Shown in pieces: positions 9,799-18,275 of a DNA stretch of 64,000 bases. The stretch's first letter is position 1. Every line of letters starts with the position of its first letter. A program made the translations under genes and the position numbers. The notes under the pieces were generated by a model. The model saw only the letters and a program-made list of their open reading frames with translations, made no database searches and was not told where the DNA came from. The DNA is from Paenibacillaceae bacterium (GTDB lineage Bacteria > Bacillota > Clostridia > Lachnospirales > Lachnospiraceae), in contig SVDS01000001.1 of NCBI GenBank assembly GCA_015057715.1, positions 62,001 to 126,000 of the forward strand, given 5' to 3'.

Positions 9799-10748
9799 TA
9801 CCACAGTCCTCCATCATCTGAAAATTTATTTGCCAGCTTATTAAATGTCATTACAAGAAACAGACCAATAACAGACTGGAAAAGCCCTACAGCGGTGGTT
9901 AAACTGTATTGTGCTTTTTGAATACCCATACGATAAACATAAGTATCAAAAATATCTCCTACACTATAAGTCATGGGGGTCAGCAAATTAAATACCTGAT
10001 CAAAACCAAGCTCCAGAAAACTGCCTATATTTAAAAGGAACAGTGTTAAAATCGTGGGAATAAGCAGCGGGAATGTAATATACCGCATTCTTCCAAACCG
10101 GGAGGCACCATCCATTGCAGCGGACTCGTAAAGAGACGGATCAACCCCACTGATGGCAGCCAGATAGACAACCGTTCCCCAGCCTGCATCCTTCCAGATT
10201 GAAGAGATTACATAAATAGGACGAAACCAGGTTTCTTTCTGCATAGCCAGAACAGTATCCATTCCAAATGCATTTCTGATATTGTTAAAAAGACCGCCTA
10301 CTCCAAAAATATCAAAGATCAAACCGCCCACAATGACCCATGACAAAAAATAAGGAATGTAGATTGATGTCTGAATCACTTTTTTCAGCTTTAAATTCTT
10401 TACCTCATTAAGCATCAATGATAGTATAACCGGTATTGGGAATATCAGAACGGTTTTTAATAATCCCAATAACAGGGTATTGGTAAAAATCCGTTTAAAA
10501 TCAGGATAGTTAAAAAGAGCTTTAAAATGCTTCAATCCTGCCCATGGACTGCCTAAAATACCTTTAAATACGGAGTAATCCTCAAAAGCAATAATACTTC
10601 CAAGCATGGGGACATATTTAAACATCAAAAAGAAAATAACTCCTGGCAATACCATAACATAATACGGCCAGTATTTCTTTATATTATGTATCAGACTGGT
10701 TTTACTTTTTGGCAGCGAAATATAAGCTGATGAATTCTTTTTGGGCAT
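9798..10748 (-). CDS. Carbohydrate ABC transporter permease (LplB type)
   Basis: 316 residues with six membrane helices (first: YYVMVLPGVIFFLMFKYVPML) and the EAA loop VDPSLYESAAMDGASRFGRM. AGGAGG lies seven bases before the ATG. This is the first gene of the locus in transcription order, so the roughly 200-bp gap upstream (10749-10947) should contain the main promoter, although I could not pick one with confidence. Together with the second permease and the lipoprotein it forms an importer of the LplABC type used for oligosaccharides in Firmicutes. Confidence 0.94.
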   Translation of the reverse strand: MPKKNSSAYISLPKSKTSLIHNIKKYWPYYVMVLPGVIFFLMFKYVPMLGSIIAFEDYSVFKGILGSPWAGLKHFKALFNYPDFKRIFTNTLLLGLLKTVLIFPIPVILSLMLNEVKNLKLKKVIQTSIYIPYFLSWVIVGGLIFDIFGVGGLFNNIRNAFGMDTVLAMQKETWFRPIYVISSIWKDAGWGTVVYLAAISGVDPSLYESAAMDGASRFGRMRYITFPLLIPTILTLFLLNIGSFLELGFDQVFNLLTPMTYSVGDIFDTYVYRMGIQKAQYSLTTAVGLFQSVIGLFLVMTFNKLANKFSDDGGLW

Positions 10749-10947
10749 AGATAAACCTCCTAGTAATTTTTGTGTCCATTAATGAATTGACTTAATTATC
10801 TTATTTTTGAATCGACATCACAATGGGGCATTTTTATATTTTTCTATGCCATTTTTAAGAATCATCTTACATCCCACTCATCTTTTGTAACTAACTGGGC
10901 GTTTGAAAACTATTGCTAATCAGTATTTTTGATATCTTTTATTCCTT

Positions 10948-12474
10948 TTATTCTTTTTTTTCCAGTAACACACACGAATAAAGTACCTGTATTTTCTCTT
11001 CATCTGAAGACAAGGCAATATCAAAGCCCATTATTTGTCTGATTTTTTCCAACCGATAGACAAATGTATTCCTATGAAAGAATAAATGCTGTGATGCAAG
11101 TTTTATATTACAACCGCATATTAAAAATGTCTTTAAATACTTAACATATTCACTATTATGCTTGAAATCATATTCATGTAACTTTAATACTGCAGGTTCA
11201 ATCCAGACTGCAAAATCAACTGATTCTGAAAGTTTTCCTGAAATACATGAAAAAAATTCATTTTTAAAATTCGAAATAAATTTACTATTATCACTAAAAT
11301 TTTTTCCAAATTTAATTACCATCAGAGTTTGCTGGTAATAAATGGACAAATCTGTAAAGCGCTCAAACAATTGGCTCTTTACACAACCTACTTCTAAATT
11401 TGTTAACAGATTTATTAATATGTTTGTAAATTTCGCTTCCTGCTCCTCATCAACCAGATTGATAATGATTAAAATATAATCATCATGGGCAAGTATAATC
11501 GCACTATTCAGATTTTCTTTAAGCCTCAATAAACAAAATTCCTGCTTAACTCTTCCAAGTGCAACGCCATTACGATTACAAATAGTGTATACGTAATAAT
11601 GACCTTCCGTCTTCCAATTGTATTTTATCAATGCCCGGCTTATAACATTTTCCTTTACCGATTCCCGATCTAATAATTTTTTTATATAGTAATCAGAGGT
11701 CTCTTCAATCTGAAAACTTTTTGATACCGATGTAAAGGATAGTTCTAATAAATCTCTGATATAATACATCAGTGAAATCTGTCCTTTCGAACAAACCTCC
11801 ATTGTATCCATACTTAGAAAAATTGCGAAAAACTCTTTATTTACAAATATATTTAAGAGCATGTTTGTTCTGTTAACATCAGTTCCTATGGATGGATACA
11901 GCTTCCTTCCACATTTTTCATAACTATATATCAATTCTTTTGATCCTTGCTGATTTTCGCATGGCAGATATCCATTATCCACAACATGTTTAAAATCTGG
12001 ATTTGCGTAATTACCGGATATACTTCCTCCTATGCAGATTTCTTTAAAAGCTACATCAAACAAAAAAAACGGCTCATTCAATACCTGCGATGCTATATTA
12101 GCAACTACGTCTATTTTTTTATAAGATGCTATGCATTTTAAAAGTTCCAGATTCCACGTTTCATAATACAAATAGATATCCTGTATGGTTTGAAATACAT
12201 CTAAAAAAGAATATTCCCCACGAATCATAATGGCAGACATCGTGAAGTCCGTTTCTCTGCCATTTCCTAAAAGGACAACTTGTGCATTTACGAACCGTTC
12301 ATGATATGAGATAAAATCATTTTCTGATACCAGATATAAATAATCCTGTTCCAGCTCTTTTGATGCTTCAAATATTCTTACCTGCTTAAGAGATAATTCA
12401 TACTCACAATTTGTATTGATTTCCGGATTATATTTTTTCAGCCTGTCGAATATCACATGAATATTAAGTTCCAA
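10948..12474 (-). CDS. PucR/CdaR-type transcriptional regulator
   Basis: 508 residues. The C-terminal 60 residues are the PucR-type HTH_30: a HNSEYVKYLKTFLICGCNIKLASQHLFFHRNTFVYRLEKI block with the hallmark HRNTFVYRLEKI. A GGDEF-like middle region and a PucR-like N-terminal part precede it. I place the start at a TTG codon with GGGGAGG eight bases upstream. The gene stands alone between the sugar locus and the flavin oxidoreductase and faces the same way as both. PucR proteins respond to small molecules and often activate neighbouring catabolic genes, so it may govern either neighbour; the target is not shown by the sequence. Confidence 0.85.
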   Translation of the reverse strand: MELNIHVIFDRLKKYNPEINTNCEYELSLKQVRIFEASKELEQDYLYLVSENDFISYHERFVNAQVVLLGNGRETDFTMSAIMIRGEYSFLDVFQTIQDIYLYYETWNLELLKCIASYKKIDVVANIASQVLNEPFFLFDVAFKEICIGGSISGNYANPDFKHVVDNGYLPCENQQGSKELIYSYEKCGRKLYPSIGTDVNRTNMLLNIFVNKEFFAIFLSMDTMEVCSKGQISLMYYIRDLLELSFTSVSKSFQIEETSDYYIKKLLDRESVKENVISRALIKYNWKTEGHYYVYTICNRNGVALGRVKQEFCLLRLKENLNSAIILAHDDYILIIINLVDEEQEAKFTNILINLLTNLEVGCVKSQLFERFTDLSIYYQQTLMVIKFGKNFSDNSKFISNFKNEFFSCISGKLSESVDFAVWIEPAVLKLHEYDFKHNSEYVKYLKTFLICGCNIKLASQHLFFHRNTFVYRLEKIRQIMGFDIALSSDEEKIQVLYSCVLLEKKE

Positions 12475-12494
12475 AATATCTGCCTCCCCTCTTC

Positions 12495-12509
12495 CTGTAT
12501 ATTATACAG
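12495..12509 (-). promoter_or_regulatory. Likely -10 element within a palindrome upstream of the PucR-type gene
   Basis: On the minus strand the 15-bp palindrome CTGTATAATATACAG contains a perfect TATAAT. It lies about 20 bases upstream of the TTG start at 12474. The dyad (CTGTAT, 3-base centre, ATACAG) could be an operator overlapping the -10 box, which would fit autoregulation. Confidence 0.45.
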
Positions 12510-12521
12510 TCATAGCAGATT

Positions 12522-12567
12522 AAAACAAGGCCTCAAGACAAAGGAATTGTCATTAAGACCTTGTTTT
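12522..12567 (-). terminator. Hairpin terminator after the flavin oxidoreductase
   Basis: A 9-bp outer stem (AAAACAAGG with CCTTGTTTT) encloses a second 5-bp stem (GACAA with TTGTC). On the minus strand it ends in a TTTT run, ten bases past the stop of the 12578-14539 gene. Confidence 0.6.
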
Positions 12568-12577
12568 ATAAATGAAA

Positions 12578-14539
12578 TTAAATAATATCTAATGCAGCAA
12601 AATAACCTCCATGAATTGCTTTCCGTAAAATGCTTGCACCTGTACAGTCACCGATCGGCATAAATGTTTCATAGCCATCCCATGCACGTAATTCGTTAAC
12701 CAGGTCACTATTTGCAACACTTCCAACTGCATACAATACAGTATCTGCTTCTACGAAGTTTTCATTCCCGTTCTCGTCCTTATACGTAACTCCATTCCCA
12801 TCAATGGAAGTTGTAGCCGCCTTCACACACACATGAATGGAATCTTTCATTTGTTCCAATTGCTCATGCATTGTTGGCTTAATGAACATATTTGCGTCTC
12901 TTACAACTTGATCTGCTATTTCAATAATTGTAACATCTTTCCCTTCATCGCTCAAATGCAAAGCTACCTCACAGCCAATAAGTCCTCCGCCAATGAGTAC
13001 AACCTTTTTTCCAATCTTCTCAGGTGTATAATAGACAGCCGTTGCATGATAAGCTTTTTCTACTCCTTGAATATTGGGAACACGTGGTGTCGCTCCAGCC
13101 GCCACAATAATTGCCTGTGGCTGTAATTCCTCCAGCAGCTTCGTGTCAGCCTTCGTATTTAATAAAACATTAACATTGCTCTTTTCAACTTGATGTATAT
13201 AGTAATCCATCAATTTCTTCAGATCGTCCTTATTTTCATCTTTACCGGTAAATAACAGAGTACCACCTAATTGGTCTTTATCATCAACCAAGGTAACATC
13301 ATGCCCTCTCTTACTGGCTGTAATAGCTGCCTCCATACCACCAGGCCCGCCGCCGACAATTAATACCTTTTTCTTTTCTTCCACTGCAGGTGTATTTAAC
13401 AAGTATGCTTCCTGACCAGCAGCAGGATTTACATTACATGCATAGAAGCCATTATAGATTCGATCCATACAGTCACAGCAGCGGATACATGGACGGATAT
13501 TATCTTCTTTACCAGTCAAAATCTTTCTTGGCAAATCGCTGTCCGCTAAAATGCCTCTGCCGATTGAAATAAAGTCTACTACTCCTTCTGCAATTAAACG
13601 TTCCATTTCACCAGGATCATCGTTCGCACCAACAGCGGTTAGCGGTGTTTTTACTCCAGCTTCTTTTAATGCCTTCGCAATATGCATATTCGCAAAGTGC
13701 GGCATCAAAGGATTCGTCCAGCAGTGATGCTCTGAATTATGATAGTCGCCAGATGATATCTCAATAATATCGACAGTTCCTTCCACCATCTTGCAAAATT
13801 TGATGACATCTTCCAACGGCCATCCGCCATCCTGATATTCATTTCCACTAATACGAATTTCTAAAAGCATGTTGTCTCCGATTCTCTCACGAACCGCTTT
13901 TATAACCTGCAGCGGAAACTTCGCTCTATTTTCAATTGAACCGCCATACTCATCCGTTCTGGTATTCCAGACTGGTGATAAAAACTGAGACAGTAACCAG
14001 CCATGGCAGCATTGAACCACTACCTTTTGAAAGCCTGCTGATTTTGCACAGAATGCGGCTTCTGCAAAATCATTAGCAATGCGGTCCATATCCTCCTTAC
14101 CCATACCTTTTACATGAGTTCCATTTTCTTTATCCATGTCAACGGGACCTACAGGCGTTCCCCCGCCTGCATTAAAAACCGGTTCTGCAAATAGTCCTGC
14201 GTGCGCTAATTGTATGGAAGCAACTGCTCCGTGTCTTGTAATTGCATCCGTATATTTAATCCAATTTTTGGCCGGAAAAATCATCCTTGCAAAATCAGGC
14301 CGGATTACATCTACATTAGGACGGCGTACAGCATCAACATTGTTTACTGGTGTTTCTCCATATGTTACGCTCGCCGCTCCTCCTCGAGCTTTCTTTTCAT
14401 AGAACAGTACTGTTCTAAAATCGGGTGCCCCACTGTATTCATCTGGATAAGTCAATCCTGTTGGTGTTGTAAATATGCGGTTTCGAAATGTTATGCCGCG
14501 AATCGTAAATGGGCTGGATAAATGAGGATATTTTTTCAT
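12578..14539 (-). CDS. NADH:flavin oxidoreductase, 2,4-dienoyl-CoA reductase / BaiCD-like (FMN, Fe-S, FAD)
   Basis: 653 residues with the three parts of the FadH/BaiCD family. First is an old-yellow-enzyme TIM barrel (FRNRIFTTPTGLTYPDE, then CCHGWLLSQFLSPVWNTRTDEYGGS). Second is a 4Fe-4S cluster motif CIRCCDCMDRIYNGFYAC near residue 350. Third are two Rossmann dinucleotide folds (VLIVGGGPGGMEAA and VVLIGGGLIGCEVALHL). Such enzymes reduce activated C=C bonds with NADH; relatives act on dienoyl-CoA, bile-acid intermediates or nitro/enone compounds. It lacks other bai genes nearby, so a bile-acid role cannot be claimed. AAGGAG precedes the ATG. A perfect 16-bp inverted repeat lies about 100 bp upstream. 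Confidence 0.9.
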   Translation of the reverse strand: MKKYPHLSSPFTIRGITFRNRIFTTPTGLTYPDEYSGAPDFRTVLFYEKKARGGAASVTYGETPVNNVDAVRRPNVDVIRPDFARMIFPAKNWIKYTDAITRHGAVASIQLAHAGLFAEPVFNAGGGTPVGPVDMDKENGTHVKGMGKEDMDRIANDFAEAAFCAKSAGFQKVVVQCCHGWLLSQFLSPVWNTRTDEYGGSIENRAKFPLQVIKAVRERIGDNMLLEIRISGNEYQDGGWPLEDVIKFCKMVEGTVDIIEISSGDYHNSEHHCWTNPLMPHFANMHIAKALKEAGVKTPLTAVGANDDPGEMERLIAEGVVDFISIGRGILADSDLPRKILTGKEDNIRPCIRCCDCMDRIYNGFYACNVNPAAGQEAYLLNTPAVEEKKKVLIVGGGPGGMEAAITASKRGHDVTLVDDKDQLGGTLLFTGKDENKDDLKKLMDYYIHQVEKSNVNVLLNTKADTKLLEELQPQAIIVAAGATPRVPNIQGVEKAYHATAVYYTPEKIGKKVVLIGGGLIGCEVALHLSDEGKDVTIIEIADQVVRDANMFIKPTMHEQLEQMKDSIHVCVKAATTSIDGNGVTYKDENGNENFVEADTVLYAVGSVANSDLVNELRAWDGYETFMPIGDCTGASILRKAIHGGYFAALDII

Positions 14540-14636
14540 GCTGCCTTCTCCTTTTTATATTGCTTGTTAACATTTTGTCAAGAAAAATTGTAACATCTAT
14601 CCTAATTTAAAAAAATGTTAAAGTCTCATAAAGAAA

Positions 14637-14672
14637 CAAAGAGAATTCGTCATTATTGACGAATTCTCTTTG
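14637..14672. repeat. Perfect 16-bp inverted repeat upstream of the oxidoreductase
   Basis: The arms CAAAGAGAATTCGTCA and TGACGAATTCTCTTTG are exact complements around a 4-base loop TTAT. It lies 98 bp upstream of the oxidoreductase start. Minus-strand bases after it (TTTCTTTATG) are mildly T-rich, so it may be a terminator for a gene lost to the right or a regulator binding site. The sequence alone does not decide. Confidence 0.7.
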
Positions 14673-14756
14673 CCATCTATATGATAAAAAACCCGGAGCA
14701 CTGATATCCTATACGAGTTTCCCTGCTTTCATTTTTCTGATCTCCTCAATGAACAG

Positions 14757-14955
14757 GAATAATTGGGCAGCTACTCTCCATAATGCCTTTATGGCTTACT
14801 GTGAAAGAGAAGGGTTTGAGCCAAATCTTTCATATAAAAGTCTGATGCCTAACTTAACTGTGGAGATGATATCTTATGGTCTTTGCATCGGTCTTTTACC
14901 TCTTCCCATTATCCGCAAATATATGACAGAAGATGTAGTTACAGTTCCTTTATAA
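14757..14955 (+). pseudogene. LysR-type regulator remnant (C-terminal effector domain only)
   Basis: A short open frame reads AFMAYCEREGFEPN, then a block ending VEMISYGLCIGLLPLPIIRKYM and stop. This matches the last helix-strand part of a LysR substrate-binding domain, where such proteins have an AGLGIALLP-type strand. No helix-turn-helix domain or full-length frame is upstream, and the upstream text breaks into stops. I read it as the 3' stub of a deleted lysR gene. It faces the oxidoreductase gene, a common arrangement for a LysR regulator and its target. Confidence 0.55.
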
Positions 14956-15094
14956 CCACCTCTTTTATGGGAAATAGCAGTTAATCGCAAGAAAGACCGC
15001 TATATGTCATATGCTGGAGTTTATCAGTCAATATTTTGAGTTACTACAGGAATGAAATAAGGCTGCAAAGTATAAGTTTGCTATCTTCCGATTA

Positions 15095-15658
15095 TCAATT
15101 ACCAATTGTTCTTCCAGCAATATATAAAATTAGCCTTGCTTCTTCTTCCGGTGATTTCAAACAATCTGAGAGAATCCATTCTTTAAGAAGTCTTACTGAT
15201 CCATACTGAACAAACGAAGCAATCGCCTTCTTTTCATCCAAATCAAGGTTTACTGGCAAGTGTTTAATAACCATATGGTCGAACTCCGGCAGTGAAATTG
15301 AGATGTGGGTGATTAGGTCATAATTATTTTGATCTAATACAAGTTTTGCAAATTCAAGATTTTCTTTTATATATTGCAGAACCTGAGTCAGACATTCATA
15401 AATATTCCTGCCTGCAGTGATATTATTTATAACAGTAAAAGAAGTGCTTTGTATGAACGTTTCAGCAATTTCATTTAATACATCATATTGGCTTCCATAG
15501 TGATTATAGAAGGTAGTACGATTTATTCCTGCAACCTGGCATAATTCACGTATGGTTAATTTATTAATATTATATGTCTTTAACATTTTTAATAAAGCCT
15601 CACGTATCAGGCGTTTTGTTAACTTACTTCTATGGTTGCCATTATTCTTTTCTGACAT
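15095..15658 (-). CDS. TetR/AcrR-family transcriptional regulator
   Basis: About 187 residues. The N-terminal HTH (ALLKMLKTYNINKLTIRELCQVAGINRTTFYNHYGSQYDVLNEI) is the classic TetR domain with TFYNHYGS in the recognition helix; the C-terminal half resembles the TetR_C_7-type ligand domain. I choose ATG 15658 (MSEKNNGN), which has GGAGG five bases upstream, over ATG 15688. The latter lies at the edge of a 32-bp palindromic operator candidate. It is divergent from the isomerase-like gene, so it probably represses itself and that gene. Confidence 0.9.
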   Translation of the reverse strand: MSEKNNGNHRSKLTKRLIREALLKMLKTYNINKLTIRELCQVAGINRTTFYNHYGSQYDVLNEIAETFIQSTSFTVINNITAGRNIYECLTQVLQYIKENLEFAKLVLDQNNYDLITHISISLPEFDHMVIKHLPVNLDLDEKKAIASFVQYGSVRLLKEWILSDCLKSPEEEARLILYIAGRTIGN

Positions 15659-15688
15659 AGCTCCTCCATTGGAATTCAACATTTTCAA

Positions 15689-15728
15689 AACATCTGTCGG
15701 TTGTAAAACAGACAGATGTTGATATAAT
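15689..15728 (+). promoter_or_regulatory. Divergent promoter with palindromic TetR operator candidate
   Basis: The exact inverted repeat AACATCTGTC / GACAGATGTT (15689-15698 and 15711-15720, 12-base centre) lies between the tetR start and the divergent gene. A promoter for the rightward gene overlaps it: TTGTAA at 15701-15706, 16-bp spacer, TATAAT at 15723-15728. Repressor binding would cover the -35 box. Size and symmetry suit TetR-family operators. Confidence 0.7.
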
Positions 15729-15766
15729 TATAAAGTACTAATGAGATAAGTCAAGGAGATGTGAAA

Positions 15767-16816
15767 ATGAAAAGAAATATGAAAAAATTTTTAAAAATAA
15801 TCAGTGTATTCATTTTTCTTGTAATAATATTTATTGCTGGCTATGGAATAAAAGAAAATGTCCGAATTAATAAAATTGTTAGATCACACATAACGGAGCA
15901 AACTGCAGAACGGAATGTTTTTGGAAAAAGCAATGATGCGAATGATACTGAACATATAACGACTGCAGTTCAACAAATTATGATAGGAACAATGTGTAAT
16001 AATTATGATAACGCTTTGCAGACATTACTTGCTATAAAAAATGCAGGTTATGAATCTATCGAATTAAATGATTTTATGATTCACAAATCTTCTATGCTTG
16101 TAAAACTAATGACAAAATTTTCAGGAATGTCTATTGGCAGTGGTGGTAAGCTTGATTGGCCAAAGCTTATTGAAGAAAGTGGACTAAAGGTCATCAGTAT
16201 ACATAGTAATTTGGGGAGAATTGAGAATAATGCAAAAGCAGTAGCTGATGAAGCGAAAAGTTTTGGAACAGATACTGTAGTTATTACTGGTATGTACAAA
16301 TTTAATTATAGTAGTTTAGATGATGCAGAACAGCTTGCCCAACGTCTGAATCAAGCTGGTGAAGCTCTTTCTGAAGAAAGAATACATCTTTTATATCACA
16401 ATCATAATGTTGAATTGCAAAAAGTAACCTCTAAAAAAACAGCCTATGACATCATAATTGAAGAAACAAATGCAGCATATGTAAATTTTGAATTTGATAG
16501 TTACTGGATGGCTGATGGTGGTGCTAATGTTCCGGCCTTAATGGAAAAGCTGGGTAATCGTATGAAATTATGGCATATAAATGACCGCGGATATACTAGA
16601 TCTGGCCCTTACATGACACCAATATTAAAAGAAAATGCCACTGAATTAGGATCTGGTAATATGGATCTGGATACACTCTCAGCAATTGCTTTAAAAAACG
16701 GAGTAGAAGGTATTGTATTAGAAACTCATAAAAACTGGATAGATAATGATCCAATCAGAAGTCTCCAGGTTAGTGGGAAATATATGCAGGAGAAGTTCTG
16801 TGATACAGAAAATTAA
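15767..16816 (+). CDS. Membrane-anchored sugar phosphate isomerase/epimerase-like protein
   Basis: About 349 residues starting at ATG 15767, which has AAGGAG eight bases upstream; an upstream GTG at 15761 is too close to that site. The N-terminus is a single hydrophobic anchor (FLKIISVFIFLVIIFIAGYGI). After a linker comes a xylose-isomerase-like TIM barrel (AP_endonuc_2 family): GTMCNNYDNALQTLLAIKNAGYESIEL, then LLYHNHNVEL, FEFDSYWMADGG, LWHINDRG and VLETHKNW. The His, Asp and Glu residues in these blocks are the usual metal ligands. The enzyme part would face outward if the anchor is a type II signal. Control by the adjacent TetR regulator is likely; the substrate is unknown. Confidence 0.8.
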   Translation: MKRNMKKFLKIISVFIFLVIIFIAGYGIKENVRINKIVRSHITEQTAERNVFGKSNDANDTEHITTAVQQIMIGTMCNNYDNALQTLLAIKNAGYESIELNDFMIHKSSMLVKLMTKFSGMSIGSGGKLDWPKLIEESGLKVISIHSNLGRIENNAKAVADEAKSFGTDTVVITGMYKFNYSSLDDAEQLAQRLNQAGEALSEERIHLLYHNHNVELQKVTSKKTAYDIIIEETNAAYVNFEFDSYWMADGGANVPALMEKLGNRMKLWHINDRGYTRSGPYMTPILKENATELGSGNMDLDTLSAIALKNGVEGIVLETHKNWIDNDPIRSLQVSGKYMQEKFCDTEN

Positions 16817-17438
16817 GAACAAACAGATAATGATATAAAAAGAGTAAAAACTGATATTAAGAGAAGGAGGGTTTCACTCCATCACTTTATTTTTGTAATT
16901 TAGCGACACCCTCTTATGCTATATATTTCCTCTTATAATGATTTCACTTTTCAAAATCTTTTTTTCAGTGCTTTTATTCAAGCACATTTTTACTGCTTCA
17001 CTACTTAGTTCATTTAGCCTAAAATCTATGGTTAAAATATCAAGATATTCTCATATCGCTTGATTTTCAATCATTTATTAATAAAAAAAGATTTTGACTT
17101 TTTTATGAAAGTATGATAAATTTTATTTGTATTATTAATTTGCCGCCGGGTAAACGTCTTATACCATTTCATTAGGCCTTAGAAGGAATGGTTTTAAGGC
17201 GTTTTTTTGTTTATTTCATGGTACAAATGCTGATGGCCTTTAGAGGGGATATATTCACTTCAAAAATATAGTCCAGTGTATTTGGAAAATGGAGAAAAAT
17301 ATATTTCTGCTTCTAAGAATTATTTAATAGTATATGAATCTGAAATTGTGTCTATGACCGTCAAGGCAAGAAAAAATGGATAAAGCAATTTGTTTATATA
17401 GAATTGCGAAAAAAAGTATCGTTTGAGGAGGCTAAACT
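16817..17438. other. AT-rich intergenic region with one intrinsic terminator and a short coding remnant
   Basis: Apart from a terminator hairpin at 17176-17208 and AT-rich text, the only coding-like stretch is an open frame at 17234-17382 on the plus strand, whose later part reads YSPVYLENGEKYISASKNY and ends at a stop. It has no start with a ribosome site and no family I recognise; it may be the tail of a lost gene. Confidence 0.4.
17176..17208 (+). terminator. Intrinsic terminator upstream of the radical SAM gene
   Basis: Stem GCCTTA (with three further weaker pairs) and TAAGGC around GGAATGG, followed by GTTTTTTTG. It would end rightward transcripts or act as an attenuator in a leader for the gene at 17439; nothing obvious remains upstream for it to terminate other than the isomerase-like gene 360 bp away. 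Confidence 0.6.
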
Positions 17439-18149
17439 ATGCATGGATTTGATTATAAAGATATTTATATTGAGGATGGTAAAAGAGTATTGGAAGTAAA
17501 TATTCTTCCTGAAAAGTATTGTAATTTTGATTGTATCTTCTGTCCGATTGGAAGATCAGAAAACAAGATTGATACTCAAATTGCATTTGGTAATATGAAT
17601 GATTCGGTAACTGAATTAAAAAAAATTATTGAGCAGACAAATGCAGAACTTGTTTTTATTAATTCAAAGGGGGAAGCTCTTATACATGACCAAATTTACA
17701 ACATTATAGGGTTCATAAAAAATGAGGGACTCCCTGTTCGTTTGTTATCTAATGGTTATTTGCTAAATAGAAAAGACTATATAAAAATTGCAAATTTGTG
17801 TGATGAAGTTGTCGGTGAACTAAAGGTAATCACCGAAGACGCTTTTCAGAAAGTCCAAAGACCAATCCAAGGTTATACGCTATCCGAATATATCTCCAAT
17901 ATGGCGAACTTCCGAAAACAGTATAAGGGAAAGTTTATCTTTGAAGTCACAATTATAAGAGGATATAACGATGATGAAGAATCTGTTCAAAAGTTAAAAA
18001 ATGTAATTCAAAATATTTCTCCTGATAAACTGATTATCGTAAGACTTGAGGAAGAAAAATTTCAAAAGAAGCTTGGGATAACTGATGAGTGCTTGATAAA
18101 GATTACAAATATGCTTCAAAATGTATCCTTAAAGTATAAATCGTTCTAA
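17439..18149 (+). CDS. Radical SAM domain protein
   Basis: 236 residues. Cys28, Cys32 and Cys35 in KYCNFDCIFCPIG form the CX3CX2C site for the radical SAM 4Fe-4S cluster, and the following text (LVFINSKGEALIHDQIYNII, VRLLSNGYLL, CDEVVGELKV) matches the beta strands of the radical SAM barrel. It resembles short YfkB/MoaA-like proteins without a SPASM domain, so the reaction cannot be named. GAGGAGG precedes the ATG. A leader with an attenuator-like hairpin links it to the MATE exporter gene downstream, suggesting a two-gene unit for making or resisting and exporting a small molecule, which is inference. Confidence 0.85.
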   Translation: MHGFDYKDIYIEDGKRVLEVNILPEKYCNFDCIFCPIGRSENKIDTQIAFGNMNDSVTELKKIIEQTNAELVFINSKGEALIHDQIYNIIGFIKNEGLPVRLLSNGYLLNRKDYIKIANLCDEVVGELKVITEDAFQKVQRPIQGYTLSEYISNMANFRKQYKGKFIFEVTIIRGYNDDEESVQKLKNVIQNISPDKLIIVRLEEEKFQKKLGITDECLIKITNMLQNVSLKYKSF

Positions 18150-18215
18150 TTGGCACAGAGCCAATATCATTACTTTAAAATAACAAAACCAACCCGCCGG
18201 GGTTTCTATTGTGTA

Positions 18216-18256
18216 GTAGGCCTGTGTTACACAACGCAGGCCTACTTTTTTATTTT
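18216..18256 (+). terminator. Strong terminator/attenuator in the leader of the MATE gene
   Basis: A 13-bp stem (GTAGGCCTGTGTT with AACGCAGGCCTAC, one wobble pair) around ACAC is followed by TTTTTTATTTTT. The MATE ribosome site begins only a few bases after it. The placement suits conditional read-through. Confidence 0.8.
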
Positions 18257-18275
18257 TGATTGGAGGTTTTATTTT

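Noticed and set aside
12578..14539. Bile-acid 7-dehydroxylation gene (baiCD or baiH)
   Set aside because: The protein family fits, but no other bai genes are around and many related reductases act on other substrates, so the symbol is not given.
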